Source: Erinaceus europaeus (taxonomy: Eukaryota > Chordata > Mammalia > Eulipotyphla > Erinaceidae). From it: DNA of 64,000 bases. The stretch lies in the NCBI RefSeq assembly GCF_950295315.1, contig NC_080168.1, positions 62,891,838 to 62,955,837 on the forward strand. The letters are read 5' to 3'. How positions within the stretch are numbered: the stretch's first letter is position 1; every line of letters starts with the position of its first letter. Positions 32,641 through 45,226 of the stretch are shown here, one piece after another. The translations under genes were made by a program, and so were the position numbers. The notes under the pieces are model-generated. The model was not told the DNA's origin. It saw only the letters and a list, made by a program, of their open reading frames with translations, and did not search any database.

Positions 32641-33807
32641 CAATTGTCTACTAACCAATCCTGAAATTGTGCCAGGCACTGTAGGACATACTGCTTAGGG
32701 AGCAGATACTTAATTCCAATGCAGCAGCCATACCAGGCAGGTGTTGTGGGCATGCTGGCTGGATCCCCTCTGGAGGTGGAGGAGCTTACTTCTGGCTCTC
32801 CACAGTAGTAGGTTCTGGCACTTGCTCCAGGAATCACCCTCAGAGAAGAGAGACACAACACCCTAGGTCATGTTTCCTTCTACACTGGAAGGCTGAAGCA
32901 AAGGTCTAAAGGTCTGGCCCTGCACTCAAGGCAGAGACCCTGAAGGATCATCATAGGTTCTTGCCCCACTCACTCCTGGGAGAGCCACTGAGAGGTCTTC
33001 AGTGTAGTGGCTGATTTCATGACCTATCTGCCCAGTCCTGTCTTGCTTCTTAGGCAGGTGCTGTTGAGACACTCTGGCATGCACATCTGTGGATGAAGGA
33101 ACTTTTCATCTCAGAGCCCATCTCCCTGGGAACAGACACAGGCTATAAAGTAAGCATCACTGTTATCATCATTGCCAGGATATAGACACAGAACAGGAAG
33201 CTTGGAGAAGCTGAGCAGTTTAGTGAGATTTAAACAGTGACATGTCCCCCCCCACACACACACACATACACTGTGCTCTACCTGCTGATTGGTAATGAAT
33301 GCAAGCAGACCCATGCTCTTCTCCAGTCCAGGGAACCATCCCCCCAAGTCACCAGCTTCTTGTACTTTGCCATCTGGGCAGGGTGCTGGAACTGACCGAG
33401 TGTGTGGAGTGGCCTCAGGAGAGCATAGCTGGGCCTAAAGCCCATGGACAGGCTGAGATAAAGTGCATTGGAGGCCCTTACCTCCCCCTGTACCTTCTTT
33501 AGGGACCTCTATGACATTACACACATGATTTTTATGAATCCTTCATAAAAATCTAACATCAAGACTTAGAAAAGAAGATTAAGGTGAGATTACTCAAAAA
33601 GGGAGCACTTAGTCTCACTTGAGGCCTTGTGCTGAATAAGCCTAGACAGAGGAGGTGATCATAAATGTGCTCTTGTGGTATGTAAGGCAGATAGGAGAAA
33701 CAGCTTCCTGAGAGTGAAGAAAGACGGTGAGTGAAATCTGCTACCCTGCAGTCTTTTCCTCTGAAAGAACAGATAATCATCACAGGAGCAACAAAATACT
33801 GGTAGAA
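32641..33807. other. Spacer with a short (CA)n
   Basis: Relatively GC-rich. (CA)n sits at about 33251-33270 after a C8 run. No gene recognised; frames of 60-94 codons on both strands show no domain. Confidence 0.5.
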
Positions 33808-33998
33808 TGGGCTGGGTGGTGGTGCACCTGGTCGAGCACACATGTTACAATGTGCAAGGATCTGGGTTCAAGCTCCTTCACAAGCGGTGAAGCAGTGCTG
33901 CAGGTGTCTCTGTCTCTCTCCCATCTGTTTCCCCTCTCCTCTCAATTTCTGGCCGTCTCTAGCCAGTAAATAAAGATAATACAAAATTTTAAAACAAA
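33808..33998 (+). mobile_element. SINE-A short with internal deletion and target duplication
   Basis: Lacks the CCCCACCTGCAGGGGGAAAG segment. ACAAAATACTGGTAGAAT before and ACAAAATACTGGGAGAAT after form an 18-bp duplication with one mismatch. Confidence 0.9.
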
Positions 33999-35311
33999 AT
34001 ACTGGGAGAATAACGTAAAATAAGGAGAAGTCACACTAGCTTCTAGAGACTGCATGTGTAGTCGCCACTCCATCTGCCTTTAAGATTAGAACAGTGGTGT
34101 CTGACCTGATGGGGTGGTGTTTTCTGAGGGCCAGGACAAGATGCTGTGCTTCTAGGGATTCTGTGCCTTAAAGAACTGGCACAGGGGTTAACTGAGGCTG
34201 AAGCCAGTTAAGATGTGACAACAGATTTATCCCTCTCTATGGCCTTTTTTCTTTTCTTTTTTTCCTGAAGACTCTATCTATACTAAGAGGAAAACACAGA
34301 GTTTAGCCTAAGAATTATTTAAACTATGAAAATCTAATAATAGAGGAAGATGATAAAAAACTATTTTAGGTCAATTATTTCTGAGTTTGTGCGTATGAGA
34401 GAAGAAACTTTATCTTAAGACAATCCTCTAGACCAATATTCTAATTTGAGACATATCCTAGCATAATTCTTCAGTGGTTTGTACATATATACTTGACAGA
34501 CACAGAAAATGAGAAAAATTCTCCTGGTTAATAGCTTGTAACAGAACAAAGTAGTAACTGACGGTGCACCCTTTAGTGTTCACACTCCTAAATTTATATA
34601 AATTTATTTAACATCCTATCTCAATTTATTTTTTCTTAAAATATTCCATAACATTAAAGTAGTTAAAAATATTTCATGACACAGATTCATTCAAGCATGT
34701 GCTCTCTCCATGTCAATAACTGAGCTAAATAAAAGTGTAGGAAACCTTTGCTTTAGTTACAGCCTAAAAATACAAACCCTAGAGAAGCCATTAAGTGGCA
34801 CCCATCCCTGTGTTCAAATGGTTAAAATAAGATCAAGTCTTGGCCCTCACAGTCTTAGGAGGTCAGGAAAATAAAAGAAATGAACTTGAAGCTGAGATGC
34901 TTCGTTTGCATGTAACCAAAAAGGCACGTTCTTCACATCTACAAAATGGCGCGCTCCCTTCTACTTTTTGAATCACAAAACTTCCTCAGATTATATTTTG
35001 TTTTCCCATTTCAGACTGAGTCAGCAGTGTTTCTCTTTGCTATTAACCCTACCACAAGAGAATAATAACACAAATGCAATGGCCAAGGCCAAAGGGCTGC
35101 TGAGCAGACTCCAATGGCTCCTAGACTCCACATTTCCAGAGTGGCCCAACCAGCCTATAGCAACTTAAAATGTGTGTACTTTCTCATAGATTCTGGCTCA
35201 ACTGAGAATGTTGTGGAGAAAACAACAGTAGTGTTAACCTGGGGACTGTCAAGCTGTGGCTTTGGGAATAATTGCTCTCCAATGTTTTCTCCTAAGTACA
35301 CAGTTCCTCTA
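33999..35311. other. Spacer, nothing recognised
   Basis: AT-rich with no named repeat. A 66-codon and a 70-codon frame near 35.0-35.3 kb have no recognisable features. Confidence 0.5.
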
Positions 35312-35501
35312 TTTTTTTTTTATTAGATAGGACAGGGAGAAATTGAGAGGGGGTGGGGAGAGGGAGATAAAGACACACACCTGTAGACCTGCTTCACTGA
35401 TCATGAAGCAGACCACCTACAGGTGGGGATTGGGGGCTCGAACCCAGGTCCTTGCTTGGTAATATGCATGCTTAACAGGGCATGCCACCGCCCAACCCCC
35501 G
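35312..35501 (-). mobile_element. SINE-A short, minus strand
   Basis: T10 and ATTAGATAGGACAGGGAG on the left, GGGGCTCGAACCCAGG box complement, and ACCGCCCAACCCCC on the right. Confidence 0.87.
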
Positions 35502-36483
35502 AAGTACATAGTTCTATAGCTTTCGCTAGAGACTTCAAGATTCAGATCGTAGTGGCATGAAGCTAGTTACAATTACAGCTGCAAGTGTCAGGGCATGGCT
35601 CAATGCTACCTGTGTCCTGAAGACAACATTGTCCCATGAGAAGGGTTTCCTTACATGTAATAGAGTAGCTGGTAATGAGGAAGGCCACTACAATCCAAAT
35701 TAGGAAATATATGTGTTGGTGATGGTTATTATAATTCTCTTGAGAACTATGGAATAGCAGACCTTTGTCTGATGTTTGACATTATGAAATCTGACTATAA
35801 TTGTATACCTTTCTTGACATAGATCACTTCAGTGTGTTACTCATCAGATCTTGTATCACCACACTCACAGAATGCCATGTCAGAGAAAAAGCACAAAGTG
35901 AGTCCGAAAGCACTCATGAGATCATATTAGATGAGTTTTCTGGGGCCAGAAGACTCACGACTTTCAAGGAAACAAATCCACTCTTTTACCTTAATGCATC
36001 TCCCAGTGTCTATCGGCACTCAGGATAGGTCCAGAGAACATGAGTTCACATCTTGGCATGTCATTTCTTAGTTGTGTATTCTTGAATAAGTTACTTAAAT
36101 TCTCTGGACTCATATTTCTCATCACCCAAACATTAATTTTTGTGAGGATGTAGCAAAATACTTTATGTAAGAGACTGACATATGGTGAGTATAAGTACTA
36201 AGTGACCAATGACATGAGAGTAATTGTTTCTCTGTTGTTCTTGTCCCTTGGACCTCATGCATGTGTGATTTTACCACTCCAGGCCAAACCTGTCCAGAGG
36301 GAGTGACACTGCAGCTCCAGCAATCACCTTGGTGCTATTGTACTTCCATGCAGTGTGCTGGGGCTTGAATATTAGTAGTCGAGAGCATGGAAAGGTAGGT
36401 ACCTGTCTTGAAATCTCTCTCCAGCCCCTTAACAACGGTTCTGTTGAAGAGTTTGTAATATCTATTGATAGAATGTGGGTCTA
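35502..36483. other. Spacer, nothing recognised
   Basis: No repeat or gene that I can name. Confidence 0.5.
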
Positions 36484-37140
36484 ATGTGTGTTTGAGCATG
36501 GACGGTTGACCCCCCCGGAAGCTCGTCTACCAGTCTCCCCTTGGCATGCCAGCCATTGTGGTCAAGCGAGATGGGCTGGAATACTCAGGGAATTCCAACC
36601 AACCTATCAGTCTCTCCGCATCACCCCACCCCTCCTCCCTCTAGTGGGCTTCACCTTCTTTAAATTTTTATTTCCCCATTCCTGCATCACCATCCATACC
36701 TTCTCATTGCTTTGCTCTCTTTTTCCTTATAAGGAGATATTGGTCTCATTGGCCAGCTTGGCTGCCTTCCCCTACATACCTACCCCTTTATAAACTTGTA
36801 ACTGAAACAATAAAGCATTCTGTCCACTGCCACAGTGCCCTGAGATGGTTTGCTGTACCATCTGCCATCACTGGTATGCTACAAGACCACTCAACAAGCT
36901 CACCCCTGCTGCTGCTGGCCCCGAGATACCCGCTCTCCGTCTGTCTCTGGTGGCCAACAGATCAGATGGTGAAGTGGGAGACAGGCTGGCCCGTTCCCCT
37001 GAGGAACTTGACAATAGAACAGGATTGCTTATGAGAATGTCCTGACATGCTGAGGAGTGGTACCAGCTGTGGGAAAGACTGGACCACAGTGAGTTCATAG
37101 GACCCACAACTCCTCTCATCTCTGCAGCAGACAGGCAGCC
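36484..37140 (+). mobile_element. Possible solo LTR (unclassified)
   Basis: Begins TGTGTGTTTGAGCATGG. It is C/T-rich with TATA-like sequences (CCTTATAAGG near 36727, TTTATAAAC near 36788) and AATAAA at 36809-36814, followed by a GC-richer part. The composition and the promoter-to-poly(A) spacing resemble a class I LTR. I could not find matching ends or a target duplication. Confidence 0.35.
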
Positions 37141-38802
37141 AAAATGTTGAACTAAGTGGGGGTGGGGCGAAGGGGTCTCAGACATAGGAATAGAATCCCT
37201 AGTAAAAGATAGTGAGAAGACTCCAAAGGTACTTTGTATAGCTTAAAAAACAAATTTCTGTATTTACTTACATAGCTTACTGTCCCAGGTTATGGTTGGG
37301 ACACATTATCTGGACAGGAGTCAAAGCAGAATTGATACAGTTAAGGGGGAGCAGGCTGGAAGCATATGCTATCAAAGCCAAGAATTCAATTTAGCTTATG
37401 AAGATTTCAGGGACTGTCCCTGTCACAATGTTCTGACCTCAAGAGACCCTCTCCACCCAGGATTCCATGAAATCACAGCAGCTGGCAGTTCCCAGGTCAA
37501 TGTGATCCTTTAAATAACAAATAAAACAAAATACAAGAGCATCTTGTATTGGATTGAATGTCAAGAGGAACACTTTGGTTGACTTATTTGAGGCACAGGG
37601 AGGAGTCCTTTCAAAATACACAATAATTTTAAACTTCTAATATTTTCAGTTAGTGTTAATATTTTGGGAACTTTGTGAGGTTTTGACTTTGGCTAACTGC
37701 TCTCCTAGAACTGCATTCTGTTCTTCTAAGGCTTGTATCTAACCTTCAGCCCATTTTTTAATCTCTCCTAACTGAGACGGTGCACAGATTGCTTGAGATA
37801 TAGCCTAACAGCTGTGTTTTTTCTGGCAATTCAAACACTTCAAATATATGCCTTAATAGTTGAAATGCTAGCCTGAAAACTCTGTTCTGAAGTTCTCTGG
37901 GAATTTATCAATTTGTGTTTAGGGACTTTTAGATGGGAAAAATGAACTTATTCATGTTTTCACAAGCAGTTCCAAATTCCAAATTCTGTCAAGGGTAAAA
38001 TGTCTCTGTGTTTGAAAGACCAAGGCAGACTTACATAACCCAGAAGAGGACAATATAATGCTACCCCAGGCACAAATTACAGGGCTTTACAATTTTGCAA
38101 TAGGAAATGGTACTTTCTCGCCCCTTAGAGGAACTGGATTTAATTTTCATAATAAACCTGCAAGGCACAGAGAATTAGAAATTCAAATAGCTATCATAAA
38201 GAAGGTTTTGTTTTTAATTTTCCACATCTGGGAAGTCATATCTCTGGGGAATTTGGCCAGAAGCATTCATATGTTCATGAGTTTTTCCATGCTGCCAATG
38301 GTAAATGTGATCTGTACACTTTTTTTTTTCTTTTCCTTTCTTTCTTTGTTTAAACTATAGAGACTTTAGCACGTTTGTGAAGCCCAACTGTTACATAAGT
38401 TCACAAAGTTCATCAGCTGGATATTGATTGTGACCAGTTTCTTGCAAGTCTGACTTCCATCCCTATTTTAAGCTGTGGAGTGGGATATGGGCTACATAAC
38501 ACTAAGACCCAGAAGAATGTAGGGTCCATTGTGATGAGAAGCTGAGCTGTCATATGTGGAAGGTTTTCTTGATGGAGAAAGGGTTTACAAACTGGGGTGT
38601 GTATACAAGAAAGAGTATAAAGCTGGCTGAACTACTGATAACCAAGAAGCTGATACTAAGTCCTTGGTTAGTTAGAAGCCAAGGATATTCACACGGTAAG
38701 TTTTTATTTTAAAAATTTGACTAAGTAATTGATTGATAAGCCCAAGTCTTGCACATGCGTGAGTTTGCCACTTTCAGACAGCTTTTTCATTCACATAAAG
38801 AG
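37141..38802. other. Spacer, nothing recognised
   Basis: No family recognised. The minus strand of 37550-37950 gives long but interrupted Lys/Gln-rich frames that could be an old retroviral remnant; I cannot support a call. Confidence 0.4.
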
Positions 38803-39006
38803 GGGGTGGCAGGCAGTGGTGCACCTTGTTAAGTGCACACATTACAGTGCACAAAGTCCCAATTTCAAGTCCGTGGTCCCCACCTGCAGGGGGAAAGCTT
38901 TACAAATGGTGAAGCAGTGTTGCAGGTGTCTGTCTCTCTCCCTCTCTATCTCCTCCTCCCCCTCGCAATTTCTCTCTGTCTCTATCCAATAATAAACAAG
39001 CGAAAT
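38803..39006 (+). mobile_element. SINE-A short
   Basis: Head GGGGGTGGCAGGCAGTGGTG, full body and an AATAATAAAC tail. It is followed two bases later by a long-form copy in the same orientation. Confidence 0.88.
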
Positions 39007-39007
39007 A

Positions 39008-39262
39008 GGGGGTCAGGCAGTAGCACAGTGGGTTAAGCACACGTGGCACGAAGCACCCCAGGCTCCCCACCTGCAGAGGAGTCACTTCACAAGTGGTGAA
39101 GTAGGTCTGCAGTTGTCTTTCTCTCCCCCTCCCTGTCTTTCCCTCCTCTCTCCATTTCTCTCTGTCCTATCCAACAATGACAACATCAATAACAACAACA
39201 ATAATAACTATAACAACAATTTTAAAAATAAGGGCAACAAAAGGGAAAATAAAAATAAATAA
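39008..39262 (+). mobile_element. SINE-A long
   Basis: Head GGGGGTCAGGCAGTAGCACAG, (CAA/TAA)n segment 39170-39220, and tail AAAATAAAAATAAAT. The tRNA-like box segment GGTTCGAG is deleted between CACCCC and AGGCTCC. Confidence 0.85.
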
Positions 39263-39292
39263 GATATTCTTTTTAAAAATAGAGAGATGGGG

Positions 39293-39500
39293 TAAGGGTT
39301 GGGAAGGCAGCACAATAGCTGTACAAAAGACTTTCATGCCTAAGGATCTTTGAGGCCCCAGGTTGAATCCTAAGCCCTACCATAAGCCAGAACTGAGCAG
39401 TGTTGTGGTTTTCTCTGTGTGTCATTCTCTATTCATTCTCTATTCATTCTCTCTCTCCCTCTCCCTCTCTCTCTCTCCCAAAATAAAATATCTTTAAAAA
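39293..39500 (+). mobile_element. SINE-B with long CT-rich tail
   Basis: GGCAGCACAATAGCTGTAC, CATGCCTAAGG, ACCATAAGCCAGAACTGAGC and AGTGTTGTGG, then (CATTCTCTATT)n and CT-rich sequence ending AAAATAAAATATC. Confidence 0.7.
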
Positions 39501-39686
39501 GAGAGAGAAAGAGATGGAGTAAAGGGTGAGAGGCACAGTATTGAAGCAGCCCCCTATGCCAAAGCACCTTCTAATGTAAGGTATATTTTATACAAGGAAT
39601 TGAGAAGTGAAAATATGGATAAATAAGAGAGAGAGATAAACCATATGCCACTGAGATAAAAAAAAACACCCTGGTTTAGTGCTATT

Positions 39687-39688
<2 letters not shown>

Positions 39689-39722
<34 letters not shown>
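39689..39722. repeat. (GATA)n microsatellite
   Basis: About eight perfect GATA units directly before a SINE-B copy. Confidence 0.92.
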
Positions 39723-39842
39723 CATAATGGTTATACAAACAGACTCTCATGCCTGAGGTTCCAAAGTCCCAGGTTCAATACCCCCCACCACCATAAGCCA
39801 GAACTGAGCAGTGCTCTGATAATATATATATATATATATATT
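39721..39842 (+). mobile_element. SINE-B with (AT)n end
   Basis: AGCATAATGGTTATAC...CATGCCTGAGG...GGTTCAATACC...CATAAGCCAGAACTGAGC...GTGCTCTGATA, then (AT)n. One of the clearest SINE-B copies. Confidence 0.75.
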
Positions 39843-39844
39843 AT

Positions 39845-39995
39845 CTATTTCATAAATGATAAGTAGAGAGCTTCATCAAAGAGAAAGACCAGACCACCAC
39901 TATGGTACATGCAGTGCTACAGTGGCAGGAACAGGAGCCTTAGGCACACAAATACAGACTTACCAGCTGAGCTATTTCCCCTGACATTGGCCTAG
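39845..39995 (-). mobile_element. Old SINE-like element, minus strand
   Basis: TATTTCATAAATGATAAGTAG...ACCAGACCACCACTATGG...CTGAGCTATTTCCCC resembles 10690-10790. The family is uncertain. Confidence 0.45.
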
Positions 39996-40096
39996 TGATT
40001 TTTAATGCCAACATGCATGGTTTAACTACAATCTTGATTTGTGCTTTCTTTCTATGCCCATGTTCTGCAGTGCCTGGAGCTAATATATTTTAGAAC

Positions 40097-40310
40097 AGGG
40101 ACTGGGTTGTGGTACACCAGGTTGAGTGCACAAGTTATAATGAGCAAGGATCCCAGTTCGAGCCCCCAGTCTCCACTGCAGGAGGAAAGCTTCACAAATG
40201 GTGAATCAGGGCTGCCGGTATCTCTCTGTCTCTCTCCCCCTCTATCTCCCCCTCCCCTCTCAATTTCTGGCTGTCTCTAACCAATACATAAAAATAATAA
40301 AAAATGTTTT
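40097..40310 (+). mobile_element. SINE-A short
   Basis: Head GGGACTGGGTTGTGGTACAC. ATTTTAGAACA before and ATTTTGGAACA-like sequence after suggest an imperfect target duplication. Confidence 0.87.
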
Positions 40311-40937
40311 GGAACATAGTAACTGATTTCATACTAAGTGCAGATATTCAAATGTGTGTAAGCAATGAGTTCAGTGTGAAGAAAAAAAGTAGTGTTCAAG
40401 TTTAACAGAAATCAGTAAGACAGCTATTCTTGTAGCCAAGATTTTTTTCTAACAGAAATTCTAATACACACCCTAACTACCAGAGCGGAAAAAAAAAAAA
40501 AAGCACAGGCTGTTTTAAGAAGGAGTTTAAAAACAAAATAATAAAGGACATGGAACTCAAACTTTCTCAGAAGTTTCTTTTATCCTAACAGGATGAAATA
40601 AGGAAAATAATGTAACCAAATACTTAACTTTTAGGGCAGGGCAAATTATTTTTTAAGTATATAAAAGTCAATCTAAACCTTTACTCAGACAGGCTATGCA
40701 CATTGTGAGTTGTATGGCTTTATGCTAAGCACAAGTTGACAAAATGTGCTTTCACTATAGAGCCTCAAGAGGACAAATAGTAGAGTCACTCTGACTCACA
40801 TTTGAAGGGTACAGGACCATTCTCTGAACCCTTGCACAGATGCACAATTTGTTATAACAAATGAGTAATCACAAACCTTAGAAAGGGAAATGTATTGAAT
40901 AAACAGATGGTATTAATGAACAACAATCATAACTAAA
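40311..40937. other. Spacer, nothing recognised
   Basis: AT-rich, with an A15 run near 40488. Confidence 0.5.
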
Positions 40938-41032
40938 GAGATTGCTCAGTACTTACATGCAAGACGTCCAGGTTAGACCCTTGGCACCACGAGTGAGAGC
41001 TAAGCAGTGCTCTGGTAAAAAAAAAAAAAAAT
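40938..41032 (+). mobile_element. SINE-B-like fragment
   Basis: AGATTGCTCAGTACTTACATGC...GAGAGCTAAGCAGTGCTCTGG then A15. Confidence 0.5.
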
Positions 41033-41278
41033 GGCATGAAATGATTCTGCCTATTACATGCTTTCTTGTTTCCTCACCTAAATTGACAGAGAAGCCACCT
41101 ATGTGTTGTCCTTGCAGTGTTTTAATTACAGAACATATTTTTCATCTCACAATTTCTAAAAGTTCCCTCTCAAAGTGTTTCTTTTTCCCCAAAATGAGAA
41201 GAAAAACTAAGAAACAAGAACCATGTAGAACTTCTGGAGAAGTTTAGGGGTTTGCAGCAAATAAATATAATCAACTGC

Positions 41279-41550
41279 GGGGCTGGGTGGTAATACACAT
41301 GTTACTGTGAACGAAGTCCCAGGTTCAAGCCCCCAGGCCCCAACTGCAGGGAGGAAATTTCATGAGCAGTGGAGCAAGCAGTACTGTAGATCGATCTCTT
41401 TCTCTTTCTCTCTCTCTCTCTCTCTCCTCCCCCCCTCCTTATCATCATCATCATCATCTAACAAAAATAAGAGAAATGGCTACCAAGAGTAGTGGAGTCA
41501 TTGTGCAAGCACTAAGCCCCAGTGGTAACCTTGGTGGCAAATACATATAT
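41279..41550 (+). mobile_element. SINE-A with 3' module and (CAT)n
   Basis: Head GGGGCTGGGTGGTAATACAC, (CT)n at 41398-41426, (ATC)n at 41440-41458, and 3' module GGCTACCAAGAGTAGTGG. Confidence 0.82.
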
Positions 41551-41587
41551 CTATCCTTTTGAAAGTTCAGAAAAAAATAAATAAATA

Positions 41588-41930
41588 AGGGGGTCAGGTG
41601 GTGGTGCAGCAGGTTAAGTGCAGATGGCGCAAAGCACAAGAACCCTGTAAGAATCTTGGTTCGAGTTCCCGGGTCCCCACCTGCAGGGGAGTCATCACTT
41701 CATGGGCAGTGAAGCAGGTCTGCAGGTGTCTGTCTTTCTCTCCCCCTTTCTGTCTTCCCCTCCTCTCTCGATTTCTCTCTGTCCTAACCAACAACAACAA
41801 TAGCAATAATAACAACAACAAGGGTAACAAGGGCAATGAAAATGGAAAAAAAAATGACCTCCAGGAGCAGTGGGTTCATAGTGCAGGCACTGAGCCCTAG
41901 CAATAACCCTGGAGAAAAAAAAAAGAAGAA
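41588..41930 (+). mobile_element. SINE-A long, essentially complete
   Basis: Carries every module in order: head GGGGGTCAGGTGGTGGTGC, box GGTTCGAGTTCCC, CT-rich body, (CAA)n at 41786-41822, 3' module CCTCCAGGAGCAGTGGGTTC, and A-rich end. It is the best reference copy in the window for the long subfamily. Confidence 0.92.
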
Positions 41931-43194
41931 AGAAAGTTTGACAATACTCTGCAAGTAAGTATAAAAATATAAGTAGTTGTACATTTTAGAGGTCTTTGTC
42001 TTATATTTTAACCCAATTTATAATCTTACCATATATTTTTATTTTTCACTCAATCAGAAAAGAATTTACCAAGCAAGTGCTTAAAAGGAAGTTACATTTT
42101 TATTGCACAAATATTTATTAGACATCTGACACATACCAGGCAATGGATAGGTACTGGAGTGTGGTTGTAATGTCTAGAGAGAGTCCTTGCCTCACCAAAT
42201 CTATACTGTCCCTGCTTAGGAGACAGAGAATCAAAAAGAAATAAAGGGCACTAAATTGTAATGTCAAGAGTACTTCTAGGAGAGCACGTGTTGGAAATAT
42301 CTAACTTAGTTAAGGTGGGTTTGGGAAAAACTTCTAAAAGGCACATCCTACAGATAACTATTTTCTGGGTACTTCGAAATCAATCATTTGTTGGTTTCCA
42401 TGCTTATCATCTGTTCCTGACAGCATTTGGGCATCTGACAGAAGTGACTGCTCCATTGCTGTATGTCCAGCCCCTCAACAAGGTCTAGCACATAGCAGGT
42501 ACTCTGCAAATGCTTACTGACTAATTCATCAGGGAGAGACTGGCTTATCAAACATTTCCAACAACCCAATGGATATCAACCTTCTCAGTTATGTTGGATG
42601 TCTGCACTTCATTTTCCATTATTAAAAAACATGGAATGGCTTTCAGTAGAAAGCCTGATACCACTAGTTTTAAAGAGAAGATAAATCGGACAGAAAAGAG
42701 AAAGCTGATAACCTTCAGTGAGGGAGCTGTCCCAGGCATGGTAAAAAAAAAATTGCCAGCATCCAATAGCACAGCTATATACAAGATACTGGATACTGTA
42801 CAGCAAATCCTAACAAAAGGACTTTTCAAAGTTAACCCAATTAACAAATAATGTGATAACATTAACTATCGATTGTCTTTTTGAACCCTAAGACAGCAGG
42901 AACCTCACATCTCCACTATAGAGCCCCTACTTCCCCCAGTCCTGGAACCCTTGGATAGGGCCCACTTTCCCGTATGCATCTCCCAATCCAAACCAAATAA
43001 TATTGCATCCGCCGATCACAACCTAACCAACGCAACGATTGCCACCTCAACATGCTTCACCTCAGACTGTGTCCAGAGACTTCACGTATGGAATGACAAC
43101 CCTTCAGCTTCATTACTCGGGTGAGACCTTTCCTTTTATAGTACACTCTAATTTCATCTCAGGTAGTTCACTTTCTAACAAAGTCCCATAACCT
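41931..43194. other. Spacer, nothing recognised
   Basis: No named repeat. Frames at 42591-42851 (plus) and 42548-42862 (minus) overlap each other and show no domain. Confidence 0.45.
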
Positions 43195-43765
43195 AGATAT
43201 ACACCAGTTTCTGTGAGAGAGAGCTTATGTGCACACGTATCCATAAACTACTGCAAAATATATACCTGAAAGCAGAAGTACACTAGAGTTTGCAGTGAGT
43301 ACCTCCCTAACACTTCCTCTCCACTAGTCCAAGCTTGGGATCCATGATTGCTCAACAAATTGTTTGGCTTCATATGTTAACTCTCTTTTCAATCACCAGG
43401 TTCCAGATGCCACCAGGATGCTGGCCAGGTTTCCCTGGATTGAAGACCCCACCAATGTGTCCTGGAGCTCAGCTTCCCCAGAGACACACCTTACTAGGGA
43501 AAGAGAGAGGCAGACTGGGAGTATGGACCGACCAGTCAACACCCATGTTCAGCGGGGAAGCAATTACAGAAGCCAGACCTTCTACCTTCTGCAACCCTCA
43601 ATGACCCTGGGTCCATGCTCCCAGAGTGCTAGAGAATGGGAAAGCTATCATGGGAGGGGGTGGGTTATGGAGATTGGGTTGTGGAAATTGTGTGGAGTTG
43701 TACCCCTCCTACCTTATGTTTTTGTTCATTAATCCCTTCTTAAATAAAAAATTTTTTAAAAAAAT
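43195..43765 (+). mobile_element. Repeat X, internally deleted copy
   Basis: The upstream part (GTGCACACGTATCCATAAAC...TTTGGCTTCATATG) matches the start of the long copy near 57440. It then joins the 3' unit (CACCAGGTTCCAGATGCC to TTAAATAAAAAATTTTTT). About 800 bases of the long form are missing between them. Confidence 0.78.
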
Positions 43766-44938
43766 ATCACAACCCAATGAAAAAAAAATTGCCAGAGAGA
43801 AGTAGGCTGATTATATGTCTGGGAAACAGAATCAACTAGTTTTGGTGACTGGATGTAGCACAGGGAGGGAGGACATTAGTCATGAATGACTCCAGGTCTG
43901 AATCAATGGATGGCCAGGTGACATTAATATTCCCTAAGATAGAAGGCACTGAAGCCAGCAGGGTCTTCTTGGAGGACATCAGCACTTCAGCTTTGAGCAT
44001 GTGCACTTCAAGAGGCATCATGTATGATGACCTAGTGAAAATGCCCAACAGCTCATCACACAAATAGGTCCAAAGCTAAGAAGAAGAGTTAGAAGTGAAG
44101 TCCAAGCTGGATTCTAGCTCAACTCAAAATTCAGACACTAAGACATTGTAGTCAGAACATTTTTCTCTTTCTATTTCTATGATACATGGAATGCCACTCA
44201 TGCTATGTACTAGCTGTGGACAATGAAAACTTCCTGGTGTCAGACAGGTCTTCAACTTGACATGCTGAATAGCACTGACAGGGGAGGGGCCTGGCTTAGT
44301 GCAATTTCCAAATTTCTTGGCAGTTCAAAGAGGCGAAAAACTCATTACTAAGCCATCTGTTCTGAGATTTTTGCCCTGCTACCTAGGCCAGGGAAATTTG
44401 AATAATTCTGAGAAAATGTAGATCACATGCCCAGACTGATAAAGTTTGCTCTTCACTCTATGTTCCAGTTTCATGGGCCTTAACAAAAATATCACAAAGT
44501 TAACCAAGTATTAGCAGTATTAGCAAGTAGGTACCCTAAATATTGTCTGTTTCAACAGAAAGCAATTTCACAGAGCATGTGAGGTTCATGCACTAAGTAT
44601 GGAACACTGCTGTTACTCATGTGGAGTTCTCCCCATTTCTGTGATCTACTTTTAGTCCTGTATTAACACATTCTTGGATGATAAAATTAAAGTTAATAAT
44701 AATGAAATTAATCTAATGGTCAATTTGAATTTCTGGATTGTTGCAGAGAAATCTTTCTAGGTTCAAAATTTCCTCCTTCAATACCTCCAGTCCTCTCTTC
44801 CCCTTTTTCTTTCCATTATTCCTCCTCTCCTTTTCACCATTCTCTCCCTCTATAATTTCCTTTCTTTCCTTTTTTTCTCCTTCTCTGCTTTCGCCACTGC
44901 CTCCTCCTCCTCCTTCTCCTTCTCCTCCTTCTTCTTTC
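43766..44938. other. Spacer with one arm of a local duplication
   Basis: 44091-44300 is duplicated at 45445-45665 (see finding). 44770-44940 is a pyrimidine-rich tract with (CTC/CTT)n. No gene recognised. Confidence 0.6.
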
Positions 44939-45226
44939 TTTGCCCCCAGTATTATTGCTGGGGCTCAGTGCCTGAACTATGAATCCACTGCTCCTATGGC
45001 CTTTTTTTTTTATAAGAGAGAAATTGAGAGAGGAGAGGAAGGTAGGCGAGAGAGAGAGAGAAAGACAGAGAGAGAGACACGTGCAGACCTACTTCACTGC
45101 TTGTGAAACAACCACCACCACCACCCCCCGAAGGTGGGGAGCTGAGGCCTCATACCAGCATCCTTGTGCAAGTCCTTGCACTTTGTACCATGGACGCTTA
45201 ACCCAAAGTGCCACCACCCAGTCCCT
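44939..45226 (-). mobile_element. SINE-A long, minus strand
   Basis: TTTGCCCCCAGTATTATTGC module left, (GA)n 45048-45078, a (CAC)n expansion 45110-45127 and head complement CACCACCCAGTCCC right. Confidence 0.87.

Noticed and set aside
39008..39262. CRISPR-like repeat array from adjacent SINEs
   Set aside because: Spacing is irregular, the repeats are dispersed SINEs and the genome is mammalian.
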